Assembly (NCBI RefSeq): GCF_958295425.1
Contig: NC_081148.1
Coordinates: forward strand, 14,516,958-14,580,957
DNA: 64,000 nt
Source: Solea solea
Lineage: Eukaryota; Chordata; Actinopteri; Pleuronectiformes; Soleidae
Direction: 5' to 3'
This document shows, piece after piece, positions 26,655-39,048 of this stretch (the stretch's first letter is position 1; each line of letters starts with the position of its first letter). The notes beneath the pieces were generated by a model. It had not been told where the DNA came from. It did not search any database and saw only the letters and a program-made list of their open reading frames with translations. The position numbers were made by a program, and so were the translations under genes.

Positions 26655-26740
26655 AGATCAAGCTTTATTTGAATAGCGGCAAATTACAGCACACATTATT
26701 TCAAGGCAGTTGACATAGTAAGGCATAAACCTGCCGATAA
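26655..26740. repeat. Dispersed teleost repeat fragment (CTTTATTTxAATAGCG type)
   Basis: AAGCTTTATTTGAATAGCGG, CAAATTACA, ATTTCAAGGCAGTTGACATA and GTAAGG follow the order of a common fish repeat with TTTATATAGCGCCAAATCA and CTCAAGGCGCTTTATA. Confidence 0.6.
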
Positions 26741-29700
26741 AGTGGGACCATCCGCGGGAGCTGATGATGAAAGCAGTAAGTGGGCTGAATCAGTGCCATG
26801 TGAATAGCAGCTATACAGTTCAGACGGCGGCCATTTCCCAGAACTGTTGTTGTGGTGAAACGGCAGCATCAATATGGGGGGATGTCTCTGTCTGCCTTTC
26901 CCAGAACAGCAGCCTGCAGGCTTTTCACCATCACGTGGTCTGCCCATTCCACCCTACCCCCCCCCCCCCCCCCTTTGGTTATATTCCAGTCACGGCAACA
27001 CCACCCCACCACCACCATCACCGCCGCCACCCCTCTCTCCCTCCACTCTGCACCGCCCCTTCTGTGCTCTGTCAGGTCACCCGCCTTGTTTGTTCAGATG
27101 GAACAGAGGAGGAAATGAAAGCACTGAGTCCACTGTTAACCCATTCCTGGGACGGTGCTCTGCTATTGTGTGCATTCCTACTAATTTTTTTTTTTTTTTT
27201 GCCTTGTTTCCAGGCTTTGATGATGATTTATGTCTATAACAGGGGGCACAGCCATGATTGTTGCTCTCTGTAATGACATGGGGGGAAATACCCTGTGCAG
27301 AGGACACTGCTAAAAATACAAGACAATATCTGCTGCTCCAAATACGACAGGGTGGAAAAGCTGCACCACATTTGAAGATAATAACTGTGGTTGAGTTCAT
27401 GTGCAGCTAGGGATTTTCATGTGAGCACGACTACACTGGAAATGTGCTGTGTCAGTGTCTGGCGGAAGATTAAGTCATATCCCTTCCTTGGTCGGTTTGT
27501 TAAGGTTTACACTTCCTCAAATGCATGATGTACTGTGTTTGTGCTCTGAAATAATGCATGCGTGGGGAGGTGCATGTGCGAGCCTCGTGTTTATCCTCCG
27601 GTCTGCCATGTTCTTGCTTGGTTACTATGCAACCAGGTCAGAACAACATGGACACACCACAGTAGATGAATGGCCATTTTGGGTAAAAGCTCTCTGCAAT
27701 AACAAACAGCTTCTGGCACGGAGAAGCTGTTTTCCAGCTGCAGATGAGTGCCAAAATACAGAATTAACTGCAATACCATTTAGCGCTGTGGAAAAACATC
27801 AGCCCTCCAAACCCACATACCTTCAGAGGCTTTGAACAGCTTGTGATCCCTCAGCAGCTCGATGACTCTCAGAAACAAGCCAGCTCAGGCTGCTGCCAAA
27901 GACATTACTGCATAGTTATAGAGTTACATTCGTATAAGCTAAAGTGTTCTCGTCTCAGTCTTTGGGAGAGTGTTTTTCAGAGGACAGAAAAGTAATTGCG
28001 TGCGCTCAAATTTCTGCTTATTATCTCGACTTGGCCACAGCTGGTTATTGTGTTCACTGGAAGCCCGGAGATGTCTTTACATGGCGAAGATAAGCTGAAG
28101 AAGCACAAAACAGCTGCCTTGGATTTTTACAGCGCTGGAGCAGGAATGTCTCGTGCTTATTTTGAAGTAGCTCCAGAGACGTTTGAAGAGATATGAGGCA
28201 AACTTTACCCTCTCTTGGAGAGAGAGAGAGAGAGAGACACCGAGTCTGTGCGGCTCAAATTCAGTTAGAATAAGACGGAGTAAAGCTATACAGTCAGACA
28301 CTACCGGTCTGTGGGCCGTTCATGTAATCATGCATGAAACGCATGAATACATGAACGGCCAACTGTTTGGTTCTGCCGATTTATCTTTTCAAGGCTTGAA
28401 TCAGTGAGAACTCGTGTCAGTACAGCGTGTGCAAACCGTCAAGGCTGCAGTTTGTGCTGAGTTGTGACTATAAGGGCCACGCTATACTGTAGCCTTGCAC
28501 TGACATGTCATCATCATGGCCTCAGTGGTCACACTGGTTTCCTGGAATCGCTGGGAACATGACTATTTTCCCTGGCAGTGAGCCACGTTAAACAGATCCG
28601 TCACAGAGTGTGTTTTGTAATTGAATCAAATAAACAGGATAAGCCGGACAGTAAACAGTGGAAGGAGAGCAGGGTGTCGCAGGAGATCTTCGGCAACGCG
28701 GGCGTCGTTCCACCCTGGCTGTCGAGGTAGAAGGTTTGTGCGGGCTAACCACACGTATGCTCCAGTGTGCACATGCTGAACAAGCAGCGTGGTGTTACAC
28801 TTCTTATAAACAGCTCTGAGATGTAAATACAAACATTACAACATAGTAGACACAGTAAAGGTTCACGACAGAGAACATTATAAGGCTTGGTGCTACTTTG
28901 GCTCTAGTTAGCTTTACATTGTTGTGGCATTGTCTGCTGATTCTTGCTCACATTTATTCCCCAGTAAACATATTTCAGAGGGACTCTTGAGGCTGTGTAG
29001 CTCTGTTTGTCCCCATTGCAGTATATTTAGTCTTGTCATGCTATGTTGGACCCAAACTGGTAGTTACAGTCAAGTTTAATATTTGATTTAAAAGCTGAAA
29101 CGGTATGGACAAGGAAGGTGAAATCTTTTGATCCTACTGGACTGAATGAAGGGGTTAGAGGTCATAACCCCGCCTGAGGACATAGGGAAGGTCGTCTTTG
29201 TGATTTGTGTATAAAGCCATGATTCCATTGTGCCTTGGACTGCATCCAACCAGCATTTTAATCTGCAGCCGGCCCTCTAACTCTGTGATCAGTGGGCCTG
29301 GTTTGTTGTGACTGGGCCGTGTGACAGATAGACCATGATGAGAGTCAAGTCTGAAAGCCAGGCTCTGTGACTGCAGGGCCAGACCCGGGATGATGCAGGC
29401 CCAGCTGAAACAGAGAGCACTGTGGCTGGCCCTGGCTCTGGCCCTGGGGCCCCCCCCCTGTCCCTCAAAGGCACTTCCTGCCTCTGTCATTCTACCAGCA
29501 AATCCAATCCTTGATCAAAGGCTGGGGAGAAAAAAGGGGAAGAGAAGAGACAGGAGACAGAGGAGTGAAAAGGGCGAGCGAGATTGACGTGCATGTTGGG
29601 GGGGGGGGGGGGAGCAAAAAAACAAGTCACTCTTTATCTGGTATGGGAGGCAGCTGCTCAGGCTGGGGCACCTGTGTGCCTGCTGCCTCCCGGGCGGATG

Positions 29701-29743
29701 CCAAGCTCCGCCCTTGCATCCACCAGTGCCAGACCCATGAAAG
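26741..29743. other. Non-coding, no gene seen
   Basis: The 169-codon ORF at 26764-27273 runs over poly-C and CAC/ACC low complexity and is not credible. GA repeat at 28219-28238. A CTGGCC/CTGGCTCTGG tandem lies at 29423-29447. Confidence 0.55.
26958..26974. repeat. Poly-C run
   Basis: Run of about 17 Cs. Similar C/G runs occur near 6394-6407, 13691-13706, 29597-29612 and 44276-44289. Run lengths in an assembly are unreliable. Confidence 0.9.
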
Positions 29744-29757
29744 GTTGCCATGGCAAC
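29744..29757. promoter_or_regulatory. RFX X-box, perfect palindrome
   Basis: GTTGCCATGGCAAC is the full palindromic RFX-factor site. RFX proteins act in ciliary, neuronal and endocrine enhancers (family knowledge). The base match is exact; function is inferred. Confidence 0.65.
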
Positions 29758-30100
29758 ACCCTGGGCCCACAGTCTGCAATAAACAACCTTTCAACCTCAT
29801 CTGAGGAGGGTAACCTTTAGATGATCTGTGGGCAGGCTGAGGTTCCACTGGCACCACTGACATGAATAATTACGTTCACATTGTACCTGTTTTATGTGTA
29901 AATAGCCTTGTGGAGAATTGAAATCAAAAGGGCGCAATTTCTGACGGCAAAAGGAGTGAACCCACCTGTTCTTGTGCCTGCATGAGCCGCAATACAGAAA
30001 TCCTGCTGGACACTGGCAGCACCATTGTTTCAGGGCAATTACCCAGGCCAGATTAAAAATCAGCTATCACTGAGCAGATGTCCTGGTTCTTTCTGTCCAT

Positions 30101-30140
30101 GTGTGTGTGTGTGTGTGTGTGTGTGTGGGGGGGGGGGGGG
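30101..30140. repeat. (GT)n followed by a G-run
   Basis: Thirteen GT units pass directly into about fourteen Gs. The nearby (AC)n at 30224 is complementary. Confidence 0.95.
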
Positions 30141-30220
30141 TGTCTTATTACCTCTCACCACTCAGGATGGGGACAGGCAAACCCTCCTCTAAAGATTGGA
30201 TATGTCTTTTCTGTTTAGAG

Positions 30221-30223
<3 letters not shown>

Positions 30224-30255
<32 letters not shown>
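30224..30255. repeat. (AC)n microsatellite
   Basis: Sixteen AC units, about 90 bp from the complementary (GT)n tract. Confidence 0.95.
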
Positions 30256-30257
<2 letters not shown>

Positions 30258-30807
30258 CGGTACAGAGGACAAGGCTCGTGGTTCTAAGCAGAAGTTCCCA
30301 TTCATTTGAGCTGGTCAGGGTCTAATATCCCTCCATCTTATTTTACAAGGCTCAGCACTGAAATGACACTGGCCCGGCTCCAGTCGAGACCAACGCAGTG
30401 GCTAGCATTGCAGAAGCTGGCTCACTCTACATTCTCTCTCTCTCTCACACACACATACACACACACACAGTGACTCACGGCTGTCTGTCTGCAGCTTAAA
30501 CTTGTGTTATGCTTAAATGCTGCCATTCAGTATCATTTCACAGCTGTTGATATTCTGAAGCGGTCACTGTCTGTCATCGCTGAAATATGCCTGACAAGAG
30601 CTCCCTAATTGATGTCACATGTGGAGCCAAACTTGTCAAGTCACTGGAGCTGATTGCTTGATAGACCGGTGCTTTCTATTTTATTTTAAATATAGAATCG
30701 TTGGGCTCATATGCGTCAACATTATTGAATTTCCCCTGATCACGCTCTCTGTTTTTTTTTTTTTTGTTTTTTGTTTGCCAACAATAGTGCAGCAGGATGA
30801 GGAGACA

Positions 30808-30821
30808 GTTGCCATGGTGAG
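30808..30821. promoter_or_regulatory. RFX X-box half site
   Basis: GTTGCCATGGTGAG has a perfect left half and a weak right half. Confidence 0.35.
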
Positions 30822-33730
30822 CACACACACAGGCGTAAGAATCTCTTGTGTGCAGGACTTGTGACATAACTGTCTTGTCATAATTCATTTTTCTTGTTAG
30901 GCACAATGAAATACAAATATACAAACAGACAATTTAATTTCCATGGCAGAGCCACGACATGTATGTAGGTCAGAGTATGTACAGTGTGTGTGTTACATAT
31001 CGTAAATGCGTGGGTCTTGAGGCCCAAACTGAACAAACACAAACAGACAACAGACAGATGCCACTTTTAACAATATGTTGTGTGTTCAGTCATCGCCGTC
31101 ATCGCACCGCCGTCGTTTGACGGGAGGTAACAAATGAAATCTTGTCAGTGTGGCTTCAGCCTGCTTTCAGTCGTCAGTCGTGTCATTTTTCCAACTTGTC
31201 CGCATCTGTTCTTTTGAAGGTTTCGCTCTTTCAACCCCCTTCATTTAATCTTGAGTGTCATTACAAAAGCACTCCTGTCAATGTGTTTCCATGCAGGGTG
31301 GTTTCACAGCGATGAGAGGAGTGTTGGAGGGGGGATGATTGATACCGGCGGCCTCAGCAGCTCATACAACGTGTAGCAGTGAACACGCGGCGCCGAGAGA
31401 TGATAGAGGCGGCATATTATAAACGAACAGTTGATGAAATGATGTCTTTGAAGGGAAACTATTTCTGTTCCCACCTCACTGTTTGATTATTTACTCTTTT
31501 TTTTGTGTGTGCGTGTGTGTTTCCACTGCAGCCAAACACAACCTTAAACTGGTTCAGAGCCAGAATTTCTCATTTAGCACTACTGACACATTTTTTTTCA
31601 AACTTAAAATAAAAGCTATGAAAGGATTCTCACACATAAAAACACCAAACCCAGTTTTACAAGTCTGAGGTTTGAACTGACAACACAGTTTGAAATTCAT
31701 TCACACCAACTCTTTGCTTCAGCACATCCACTTGTTTGCCGAAATAAACCCGCCTGTGCGTTGCCTGCGCCGTGAATCTGCGCGGTTCATTAATATTCCA
31801 ATCATCCTCTATATCAGATAAAGGAGAGAGACAGACTCCTCTTCATCTCTCAAAACACCAGCTGTGCAGAGCCGTGAGACATCCACACATGCACATAGAG
31901 CTGTAAACAGAGCACCGCAGACACATTAATAGATTTATACATGCCGGCAAACTTATATAATTGAGGAGTTTGCAGGCGGTGGCATCAATTTTGCATGGTG
32001 CTCGTTTGTGCATGAGTCACGACGTGCATAGCCTCTTGTTCTGTCCTTACATGAATTCACAAATATCAACTGGAGGCACCTGCACACTGTTTGAAAAAGA
32101 GAACAAGTGGAGAGGAAGTGAGTGCCTACATGGGCAGTATCATCCCATGCAGTCAGATGGGTGTTGATATGCTGCTGGCAACCCCAACAGTCACCCCTTT
32201 CATATCCCACTCATCTCCCCCATCCTCCTGCCAGCCATTTCTCAGAGCCTCTCTGTCACTCACGCTCCATGCTATCCTTGTGTTTTCTACCCTTAAACTT
32301 GAGAACTGCAGTGAAGCAGTAGTTTTTACCCCATGCCCCTGGGCTTTACTGGTCCTCGCTCCTCTAAAGCGATAAGTCACTCAGGCATCGAGTGTACCAG
32401 GAGTCTGGAAGCTTCTGATAGAAGACCGCATGCAGCCCGAGTGACAAACTCAAGGATGTTTTCGTGTCGTTGTGGATGTTTGTTGCAGTTGTTTATGTGG
32501 AGGGCTGCGTGAGAGTGTCCAGCTCCTAGGGGCCGAGTCGAGGCAGTGAGCCATGGAAATTACATGCTACTCGTCACATTGCTTTCTCCCTGTGCTCTAA
32601 CCGTCGACGGCAAAAAAAAAACCTGCATGTGTGTTATCTTGAAAATGATTTACCCATCAGTTCACATGGACACAGGGCTCTCCTGTCCCTCTGCTCACAC
32701 ACACACCCCTTGCTCTTGGCTAAATTTAAATACAAGGATGTGGCCCTGAATATGCAACTCGCACTCACAAATATATGGCTTCAATTTCCCTCGTGCGGAT
32801 TTTCATTTACTGCACTTACAGCGCCTCGTTTAGGTACACTTACGATCATCTCGACACATCTGAAATGCAAACCCCGTCAGAGTGCACATTCGTAAGGTTA
32901 CCAAGCAATACAGTGGGTTACCTTGTTTCCCAGGAAACAACAAAATCCAATTAAAGGACCCCGTGAACCATAGCAACATGTGGTAAACACAGCATGGCAC
33001 TGCCTCAAGGTTGTTTTTCAATCATCAGAAGTAAAACAAACAATTACTGCAGAATGACCCTAATGCAGGGACAAATGAGAACTTATGCATGAGGAACAGT
33101 GAATTGGGAATGGAAGTGATTCTTCCCTCATGCATGTCGGCAAAGATGCAGCTCCAGCTACAAACATAATGATAACACTGATGAGACGAGCATTGTGAGG
33201 AATTTATTATTTTTGCTGTCTGAAAGAACAAAGCGTTTCCGGTGGTTTTACATTTCAAAGAGAATCCACAGTATTGTTGTTATTAGGATTGATGGACGTG
33301 TGTTGCCTGTGCTAATTAACTGTGGCTAATTGTGTGGTTGAATAAATTAGAATTGAAAGGATGGCCACTTAGAGCTCATTCCCATTCCATAATGCCTCAT
33401 AATATATTTCATTCCTGTGATATTTTAATTTCAAATAAAAATATGAAGATATTTTATTTTAATTTCAAATAAAAAAAAAAATCTGGCTGGCTGTTTGCAG
33501 ATGTGCCGGGCCGTTATTGAGTCCATTTTAAAGCTGGACCTGGAGAATTAGCTCTAAGTATTCATACACGCTCTCCTCTTAAATGACATCTTGGATATAG
33601 ATCACCGATACAGACGGAACTGTATTCTCGTCACAAGGCTGCGACTGTGGACGTGATGAGGAATCCATATGATTTGGAGGCTTTGTAATTTTATGGAGGA
33701 ATTACATTTCAAAGCTGGCTCCCTCCTCCA

Positions 33731-33744
33731 GTTGCCATGGCAAC
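33731..33744. promoter_or_regulatory. RFX X-box, perfect palindrome (second copy)
   Basis: Another exact GTTGCCATGGCAAC, 4 kb from the first. It sits in non-repetitive sequence (about 33590-33760) that looks like conserved non-coding DNA. Confidence 0.65.
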
Positions 33745-33894
33745 AGTCTAACAGTGAGGACTGGATGGGTGGATGATCAAACCAATGCAGCAAACATTTA
33801 CTCATTCTGCAGATGTTCCTGACACTTCATTTCAGTCCCCTGCATTACACATTAAACATGGAGAGTAAACACTGGGACATGCTGTATGTATGTT

Positions 33895-33908
33895 GTTGCC
33901 ATGGACAC
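33895..33908. promoter_or_regulatory. RFX X-box, one strong half
   Basis: GTTGCCATGGACAC lies 150 bp from the perfect site at 33.73 kb. One half is perfect and the other has two changes. Confidence 0.45.
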
Positions 33909-34570
33909 ATATAAACACAAGTGCTTTGATGTGATTTATTGCAGCATTTGTTTGGAGATATAAAAATCAAATTAATAGTTGTTAAACGGTTGATAACATG
34001 AGGCTCCGTGGTTACGCACACGCTGGGAACACATTGTGGTTCTGCAGTCGGTAGAGTGCTGCTGGTGTCCAGCTCTGCCTTCATCTGACGGCAACAAACC
34101 CCCGTTAGCTTAGCAATGGCTAAAATGGGGGCTGTTATGCTCGGCTGTCAACAATCACGTGAAAACTGAATTCATGGCGTCAGTTAGGCAATATCTTGTG
34201 AAACTGCTGCACACTAAACAGACCACGATGCCCTTTAAATATTTCCTCTTTTTGGCTGATCGCTTCACCAGTGAGTTAGCAGCCAGATGGTCTGTGTGTG
34301 CATCCATAGCTGAGTCACAGTTACTGGTAGTGGAGGTTCTGCTCTCCACTACAGGCTGTTGTTAATCATGCTATTCTGAGCAGCGGTCAGGTGTTTTGTC
34401 CCTTCCCACTGATATACGGCGTTGAACAGAGCAGGACGGCGACAGGATGATTAAATCTCATGTTGCAGAAACGGAGTAAGAGATTGCCTGTGCACAACTG
34501 AGCCATTGCTGGATGTGACCGAGTCGTCCCTCCCTCACCGTCTGCCCCGTCTCGAGAGTGGATGTGGCAT

Positions 34571-34584
34571 GTAACCATGGCAAC
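34571..34584. promoter_or_regulatory. RFX X-box, near-perfect
   Basis: GTAACCATGGCAAC has one complete half (ATGGCAAC), and the other half has a single change. Confidence 0.55.
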
Positions 34585-35775
34585 AGCTGGTCTTGTTACC
34601 TGCTTATAAGGCAAGGCGAGGAGCTTGTGACTTCGAAGCTTGGATTACTAGCCACGTTGGATGGAGGGGGATCAAGTAGGGGGAAGGGGAGGCTTCACAC
34701 AAAGGCCATACTGTTTTCTGCACATTTATTCGCTGCTCATGCAGCCTGTGAGGGAAATGAGATCAATAGCATGAAGTGGATGATTAGAGTAACTCGATAT
34801 TACGTTTCCAGAGATGCTTTTAAAGGGAGCTGGGTGCAGCTACAACAGGCCCTCTCAATCTCTCTCTAATGTAAGCAGAAAAAAAAACCTCCACACACCA
34901 TGAATTAACGACTAAATGTAGGATTGACCTCATCGCTCCCAATGGGAATCCTAGTGACACATACAGTATTTGCCTTAGATCATGCTGCAATCACATAGCT
35001 TACACTGAACGTGAACAAACAGCGTTTCATTCATTTTACACATAGACATGACCGTGTGTCACGACCGTCAAACAAGCCATCTTTGAATTGCTATGGTGTT
35101 TCCTCTTATTAGGCTCACTAATCTGTCACTAATTCTTGGGGTAAATCTGCAGTATATACCTCGTTGAGACTAGTCTGACTTCAAGGCCTCCCTCGGTCTT
35201 TATTTACACACTGGCGCGTTATTGAAAGGCTGCTTTACACAGAGAAGTAATTAATTTTTGACTAATGATGTGCCAGTTGCTTGACAACAGCAATTACATC
35301 TTAATGAGTGAAAAGCTTAGTGTCAGATGATTGAGATGCAGCCGGATTGATGCTAAATAGCTTTTAAGCCCTTAGAAAAGTCAACAGTGACAACACGCAC
35401 CGGCCTGTGCATTTTCATCTTCAAACATTGTCTTTGTAGTCTGTGATTTATGTGTGGACACTGAAGTCTGTGCTCAGTGAGCTATAAAAGACTGCAGAGC
35501 GGTATTTACAACATGAAGACTAAAGGACAGTATACAGAGAGACTCAAAATGTCGGGTATGCCAGTAGACCGTAAGCGGTTCACCTTTGCATGTGGTTTAT
35601 TTTCAGCCGAGTGAGTAGAAGTCCACACTGCAACTGTACATCCACTCAGGGCTGAGCAGCTGCGCAAATGGACTCAGGTTTCCCCTAGAAACAAGCCAAC
35701 ACATTCCAGAAACCCATCAATGGGATCTGTTTTTATGATGGAGCGAGGCTAGCAGTGGCCAGATTTGGAAGGACT

Positions 35776-35789
35776 GTTGCCATGGAGAC
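35776..35789. promoter_or_regulatory. RFX X-box
   Basis: GTTGCCATGGAGAC is a common natural form of the RFX site, with one perfect half and a GAGAC half. Confidence 0.55.
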
Positions 35790-37042
35790 CACTCCGTCGG
35801 CCAAAAGCAGCTGTAGACAGTCAGCTGATACCCTTTGGGTAAATCCTTTCAAACACGGTTTGCTAACCTCTTTATTTATTCGCCTCGCAGCAAAGGAAAA
35901 AAACACAGAAAAACACAGAAATGGACTCTGTATCTATAGTGGGAGGATGTTGTAGGTGGAGGTGGAACGCTGCTGTATGACACACCGTTGGATTTTAACA
36001 AACAAAGTATGAAGTATCATCTCAAAATGAATAATGCTGGTGCAAAAAAAGGCAGGATACATGACAATAGAGCTCCATCAATTAACAGTCAAATATTATT
36101 TGACGGTCTGTCAAAACAACAATTCTAAAGTTGTCCCTCAGTCTCTTTATAGACATATACTGACTCAATAATGAGAATAACCAGTCGCAGCCCTACAGTA
36201 TATCACTATTCTCTTCTAGCCTTTGGAAAAAGAGTACTTCTGTTTCCAAGCTCGCTTCCTTGTGTTACACTCAGTTTTAATGTATTCAGCATGTCCCCAT
36301 GCGAGTCACATGTTGCATGTGTCGTCCGTGCCGTCTCTGTCGAACAGGCCGGTATCTGTGCGAGCGCTGGTGAATTGGACGTGTTTGAACAATACAATGC
36401 GGCCCCCGCACGTCAAAGAGGACAATGTGATCTTTTCTGGTCCGGAAGAGAATGTGTAACACTATCTGCAGCTTAAATGGAGCGAGACAAAGAGTCAAGG
36501 GATCACCATGTATCACCACTGCCCCGTCCTGCTGCGAGACAACAGTGGGTGTGCGCAGGGGCTCGGGGGTTTTTGGTTGCTGTTTTGTGCAAGTCATGAA
36601 TAATACGCTTGCATCTTGTCATCTGACCTCACCGTATTATCAGTGAATGTCATGCTACAAGCAAGATAGCGCCAGCGTTGCGCAGACTTACAGTCAGCCT
36701 CAGCCGGAGCACATTCCAGCATCCGTGTCATGACTGCCGGTGAAAATGTCACTCAGCATATTTAAACACTGGGGAGTTTATTCAGTTAAACCTCATTTGC
36801 GTGTCGCCAGTACAACTCACATCAGACACGACGTCACTGTTTATCCTGTAAACACTAACATGGGTTTTTAGTTTCGACTACATTTTAATAAGTAGAAATG
36901 AACGTTATTGTGCTTTCATGAATCTTTTGGAAATGTCCAACGAATAATTTTACCGGCCAATCCCTTAAGGCGACTGCGCGGTCCAGGACAGACATTTTAT
37001 GACATTTTAACTTCACAGCAGTGAAAGGTGGAGGTGGGTGTG

Positions 37043-37072
37043 GGTTTGTGTGTGTGTGTGTGTGTGTGTGCA
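37043..37072. repeat. (GT)n microsatellite
   Basis: Alternating GT tract embedded in G-rich sequence. Confidence 0.9.
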
Positions 37073-38930
37073 CGTTTGTGTTTGCGCTGCAACTAATCCG
37101 GCTCACCTTTCCTTGCTCTACCACTAATCGTGGGAAAGAATGCAGCTCCTCTACGCTCCTCTACTGTACTTGTTTTTCTTTGTGTCGGAGGTGTGGTCCG
37201 GGTCATTATGTGAAGCACTGCCACTGCTTCTTATGACAGTCATGCCTGCCAGGTGTCACCTTTCCAGATCGTCGTGCTGATACCGTAATGGGGAAAGACT
37301 CAAAACAAACGGGAGCAGCAGTGACCTCATTTGCCTCAGGAGTTTCACAGTGTACAGCTGCGGCTTCACTTTACATTCATCATTGTGCTCTGAAACGATA
37401 ATTAGTGTGAAAGATGATTCAGAGGAAACCGGTCTAGCGTTTCTGTCAGTAACAGAAGTGATTAGGATCTTGTTGCACATCAGCAAATGGCCCCAGAAGG
37501 ATAAATGTTGACCACTCGGGTGAGGTTTGGGGGGGCTCTGCCACATTTGGGCCCATTTAAAGCAATGTTTCCCAGCCCTCAGCAGCTGCTTTCCATCTAG
37601 TGGCATTTTTCTTGTCTACTCCCTGCCCCAACACCACCATCCCCTCTTTCTTCACGTCAAACTTGGCAGGAAAGTTTACATTCTGATTTTCAAAGCCGCC
37701 CTGTTCTCTGTCAAATGTTGCGTGGCAACATCAAACGCTCTGCCGGACAGAGCCTTCCTGGGATTCCAGCGTGGTGGGCGGATAATTGGAGGCAGGCCTC
37801 AGTGGATCTGGCAGATGTGTGATGAGTTTTTGCTGGAGAGGTATTTTTTTTTTGGAGTGGTGTGTTTGTGTGTATGGGGGGGTGGGGTGGGGAGTTGAGA
37901 GAGGGCTTTAGAGAGAAAACATAAGGGCTTTCTTTGTTGTCGTTCCCCGCTCCCTCCCGAACATTGGCTGCAGGGGCGTCTTATTGGCCCAGTGGCCAAG
38001 TAAGGGCTGAGTGTGGCAGTAAACATTGCATACAGACACGATATCTGAACCCAGCATGTGGAATTTGATGTCTTAGGTCTGACTCACAAAGGCTTTAAGC
38101 CTCCAAACATTTCCACATGTCTCGTCCTTTTCTCTGTATCATTTAGCTGGAAACGGCCTTTTTCTCTGTTACTTCTGCAAGAAACACCCAGATAACTACT
38201 GGGCACTCTTGTCGGGGTGGGTGTGTGATGGGGGGGGGTGGTGGTTTAACCACAAGTTTGGATGAAGGTCAGTGCAGTTGCTGTCAAACATATAGTGATT
38301 ACAAAGACGCATAGGAATTTCACCCCATTTCCCTCCGCCCGCACTGTAAAAGCAGGAATGCTAAAGTTGGATTCTTAGTTTTCCTGTCCATCCATCATTG
38401 AGCAAACATAACAGGGACCCAGACCAGCTCCTCCCAAGCCAAGGGTGGGCTTCCACTGAAAGTGCAAGGGGCCAGGGCTCAGTGGAGGGCCACAGAAAGG
38501 GAAGAGAGAATGGGGGGGGTTGTTGTTGGGTTCGGGAAATTGTTAGACAGAGAGGGAAATGGACAAAGGGAAAAAAAGACATGCAGACAGAGTTCCAAGA
38601 AAAAAAGAATGAAACACAGCCCTCCCATGTTTTTGTTAAGTCCCCCGGGCTCATGCAGACAGTATTAAGTTAATTTTTTTTCTTTTAACACAGGAAGGCG
38701 GTGCAGATGTTCCTGAGAGCAGGCCTGCGGTTTCCCTGTTTTCCTTTTGCTGGTCTGTTCTCGGCTCTCCAGTGTTGCCAAGGCGCTCTCATACTCTGTG
38801 CTGGGGTTTTTGTTTTTCCTGAGAGTGGGGCTCCAACAGGAGGGTCATCTCCAGGCCAGCTCCAAATGAGAAATAGTTGGCCAGCTGCCCTGGCGGCCGC
38901 TCAAATCCGCCCTTTTGAAAAGATTACTGT

Positions 38931-38960
38931 GCTGCTGCTGCTGCTGCTGCCGCCGCCGCC
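38931..38960 (+). repeat. Compound (CTG)6-(CCG)4 trinucleotide repeat
   Basis: Six CTG-register units pass directly into CCG units within a GC-rich stretch with a NotI-like GCGGCCGC at 38893-38900. It is read through by ORFs on both strands, but none looks like a gene. Confidence 0.85.
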
Positions 38961-39033
38961 TCCTGTGGGGCATGCCAGATCTGCTGAGGGGAGAGGAATG
39001 TGCAGGAGGGCTGGAGGAGAGAGGACTGGGGGG

Positions 39034-39048
39034 GCACCAGGGGGCCAC
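39034..39048 (+). promoter_or_regulatory. Possible CTCF site
   Basis: GCACCAGGGGGCCAC resembles the CTCF core CCACCAGGGGGCGC. It lies in the most GC-rich stretch of the window (38.85-39.05 kb). The motif alone is weak evidence. Confidence 0.3.

Larger units (their letters stand above)
29758..35790. other. Regulatory-looking interval with clustered RFX motifs
   Basis: Six RFX-type sites with the one at 29744. Non-repetitive sequence at 31.7-32.0, 33.6-33.8 and 35.2-35.4 kb (for example GTAATTAATTTTT) looks like enhancer-type DNA. A 30-bp direct duplication of an AT-rich segment lies at 33421-33475. No gene was recognised. Confidence 0.4.

Noticed and set aside
26764..27273. 169-codon ORF and two overlapping frames
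   Set aside because: Reads through poly-C and CAC repeats. Three frames are open together, which points to low complexity rather than coding.
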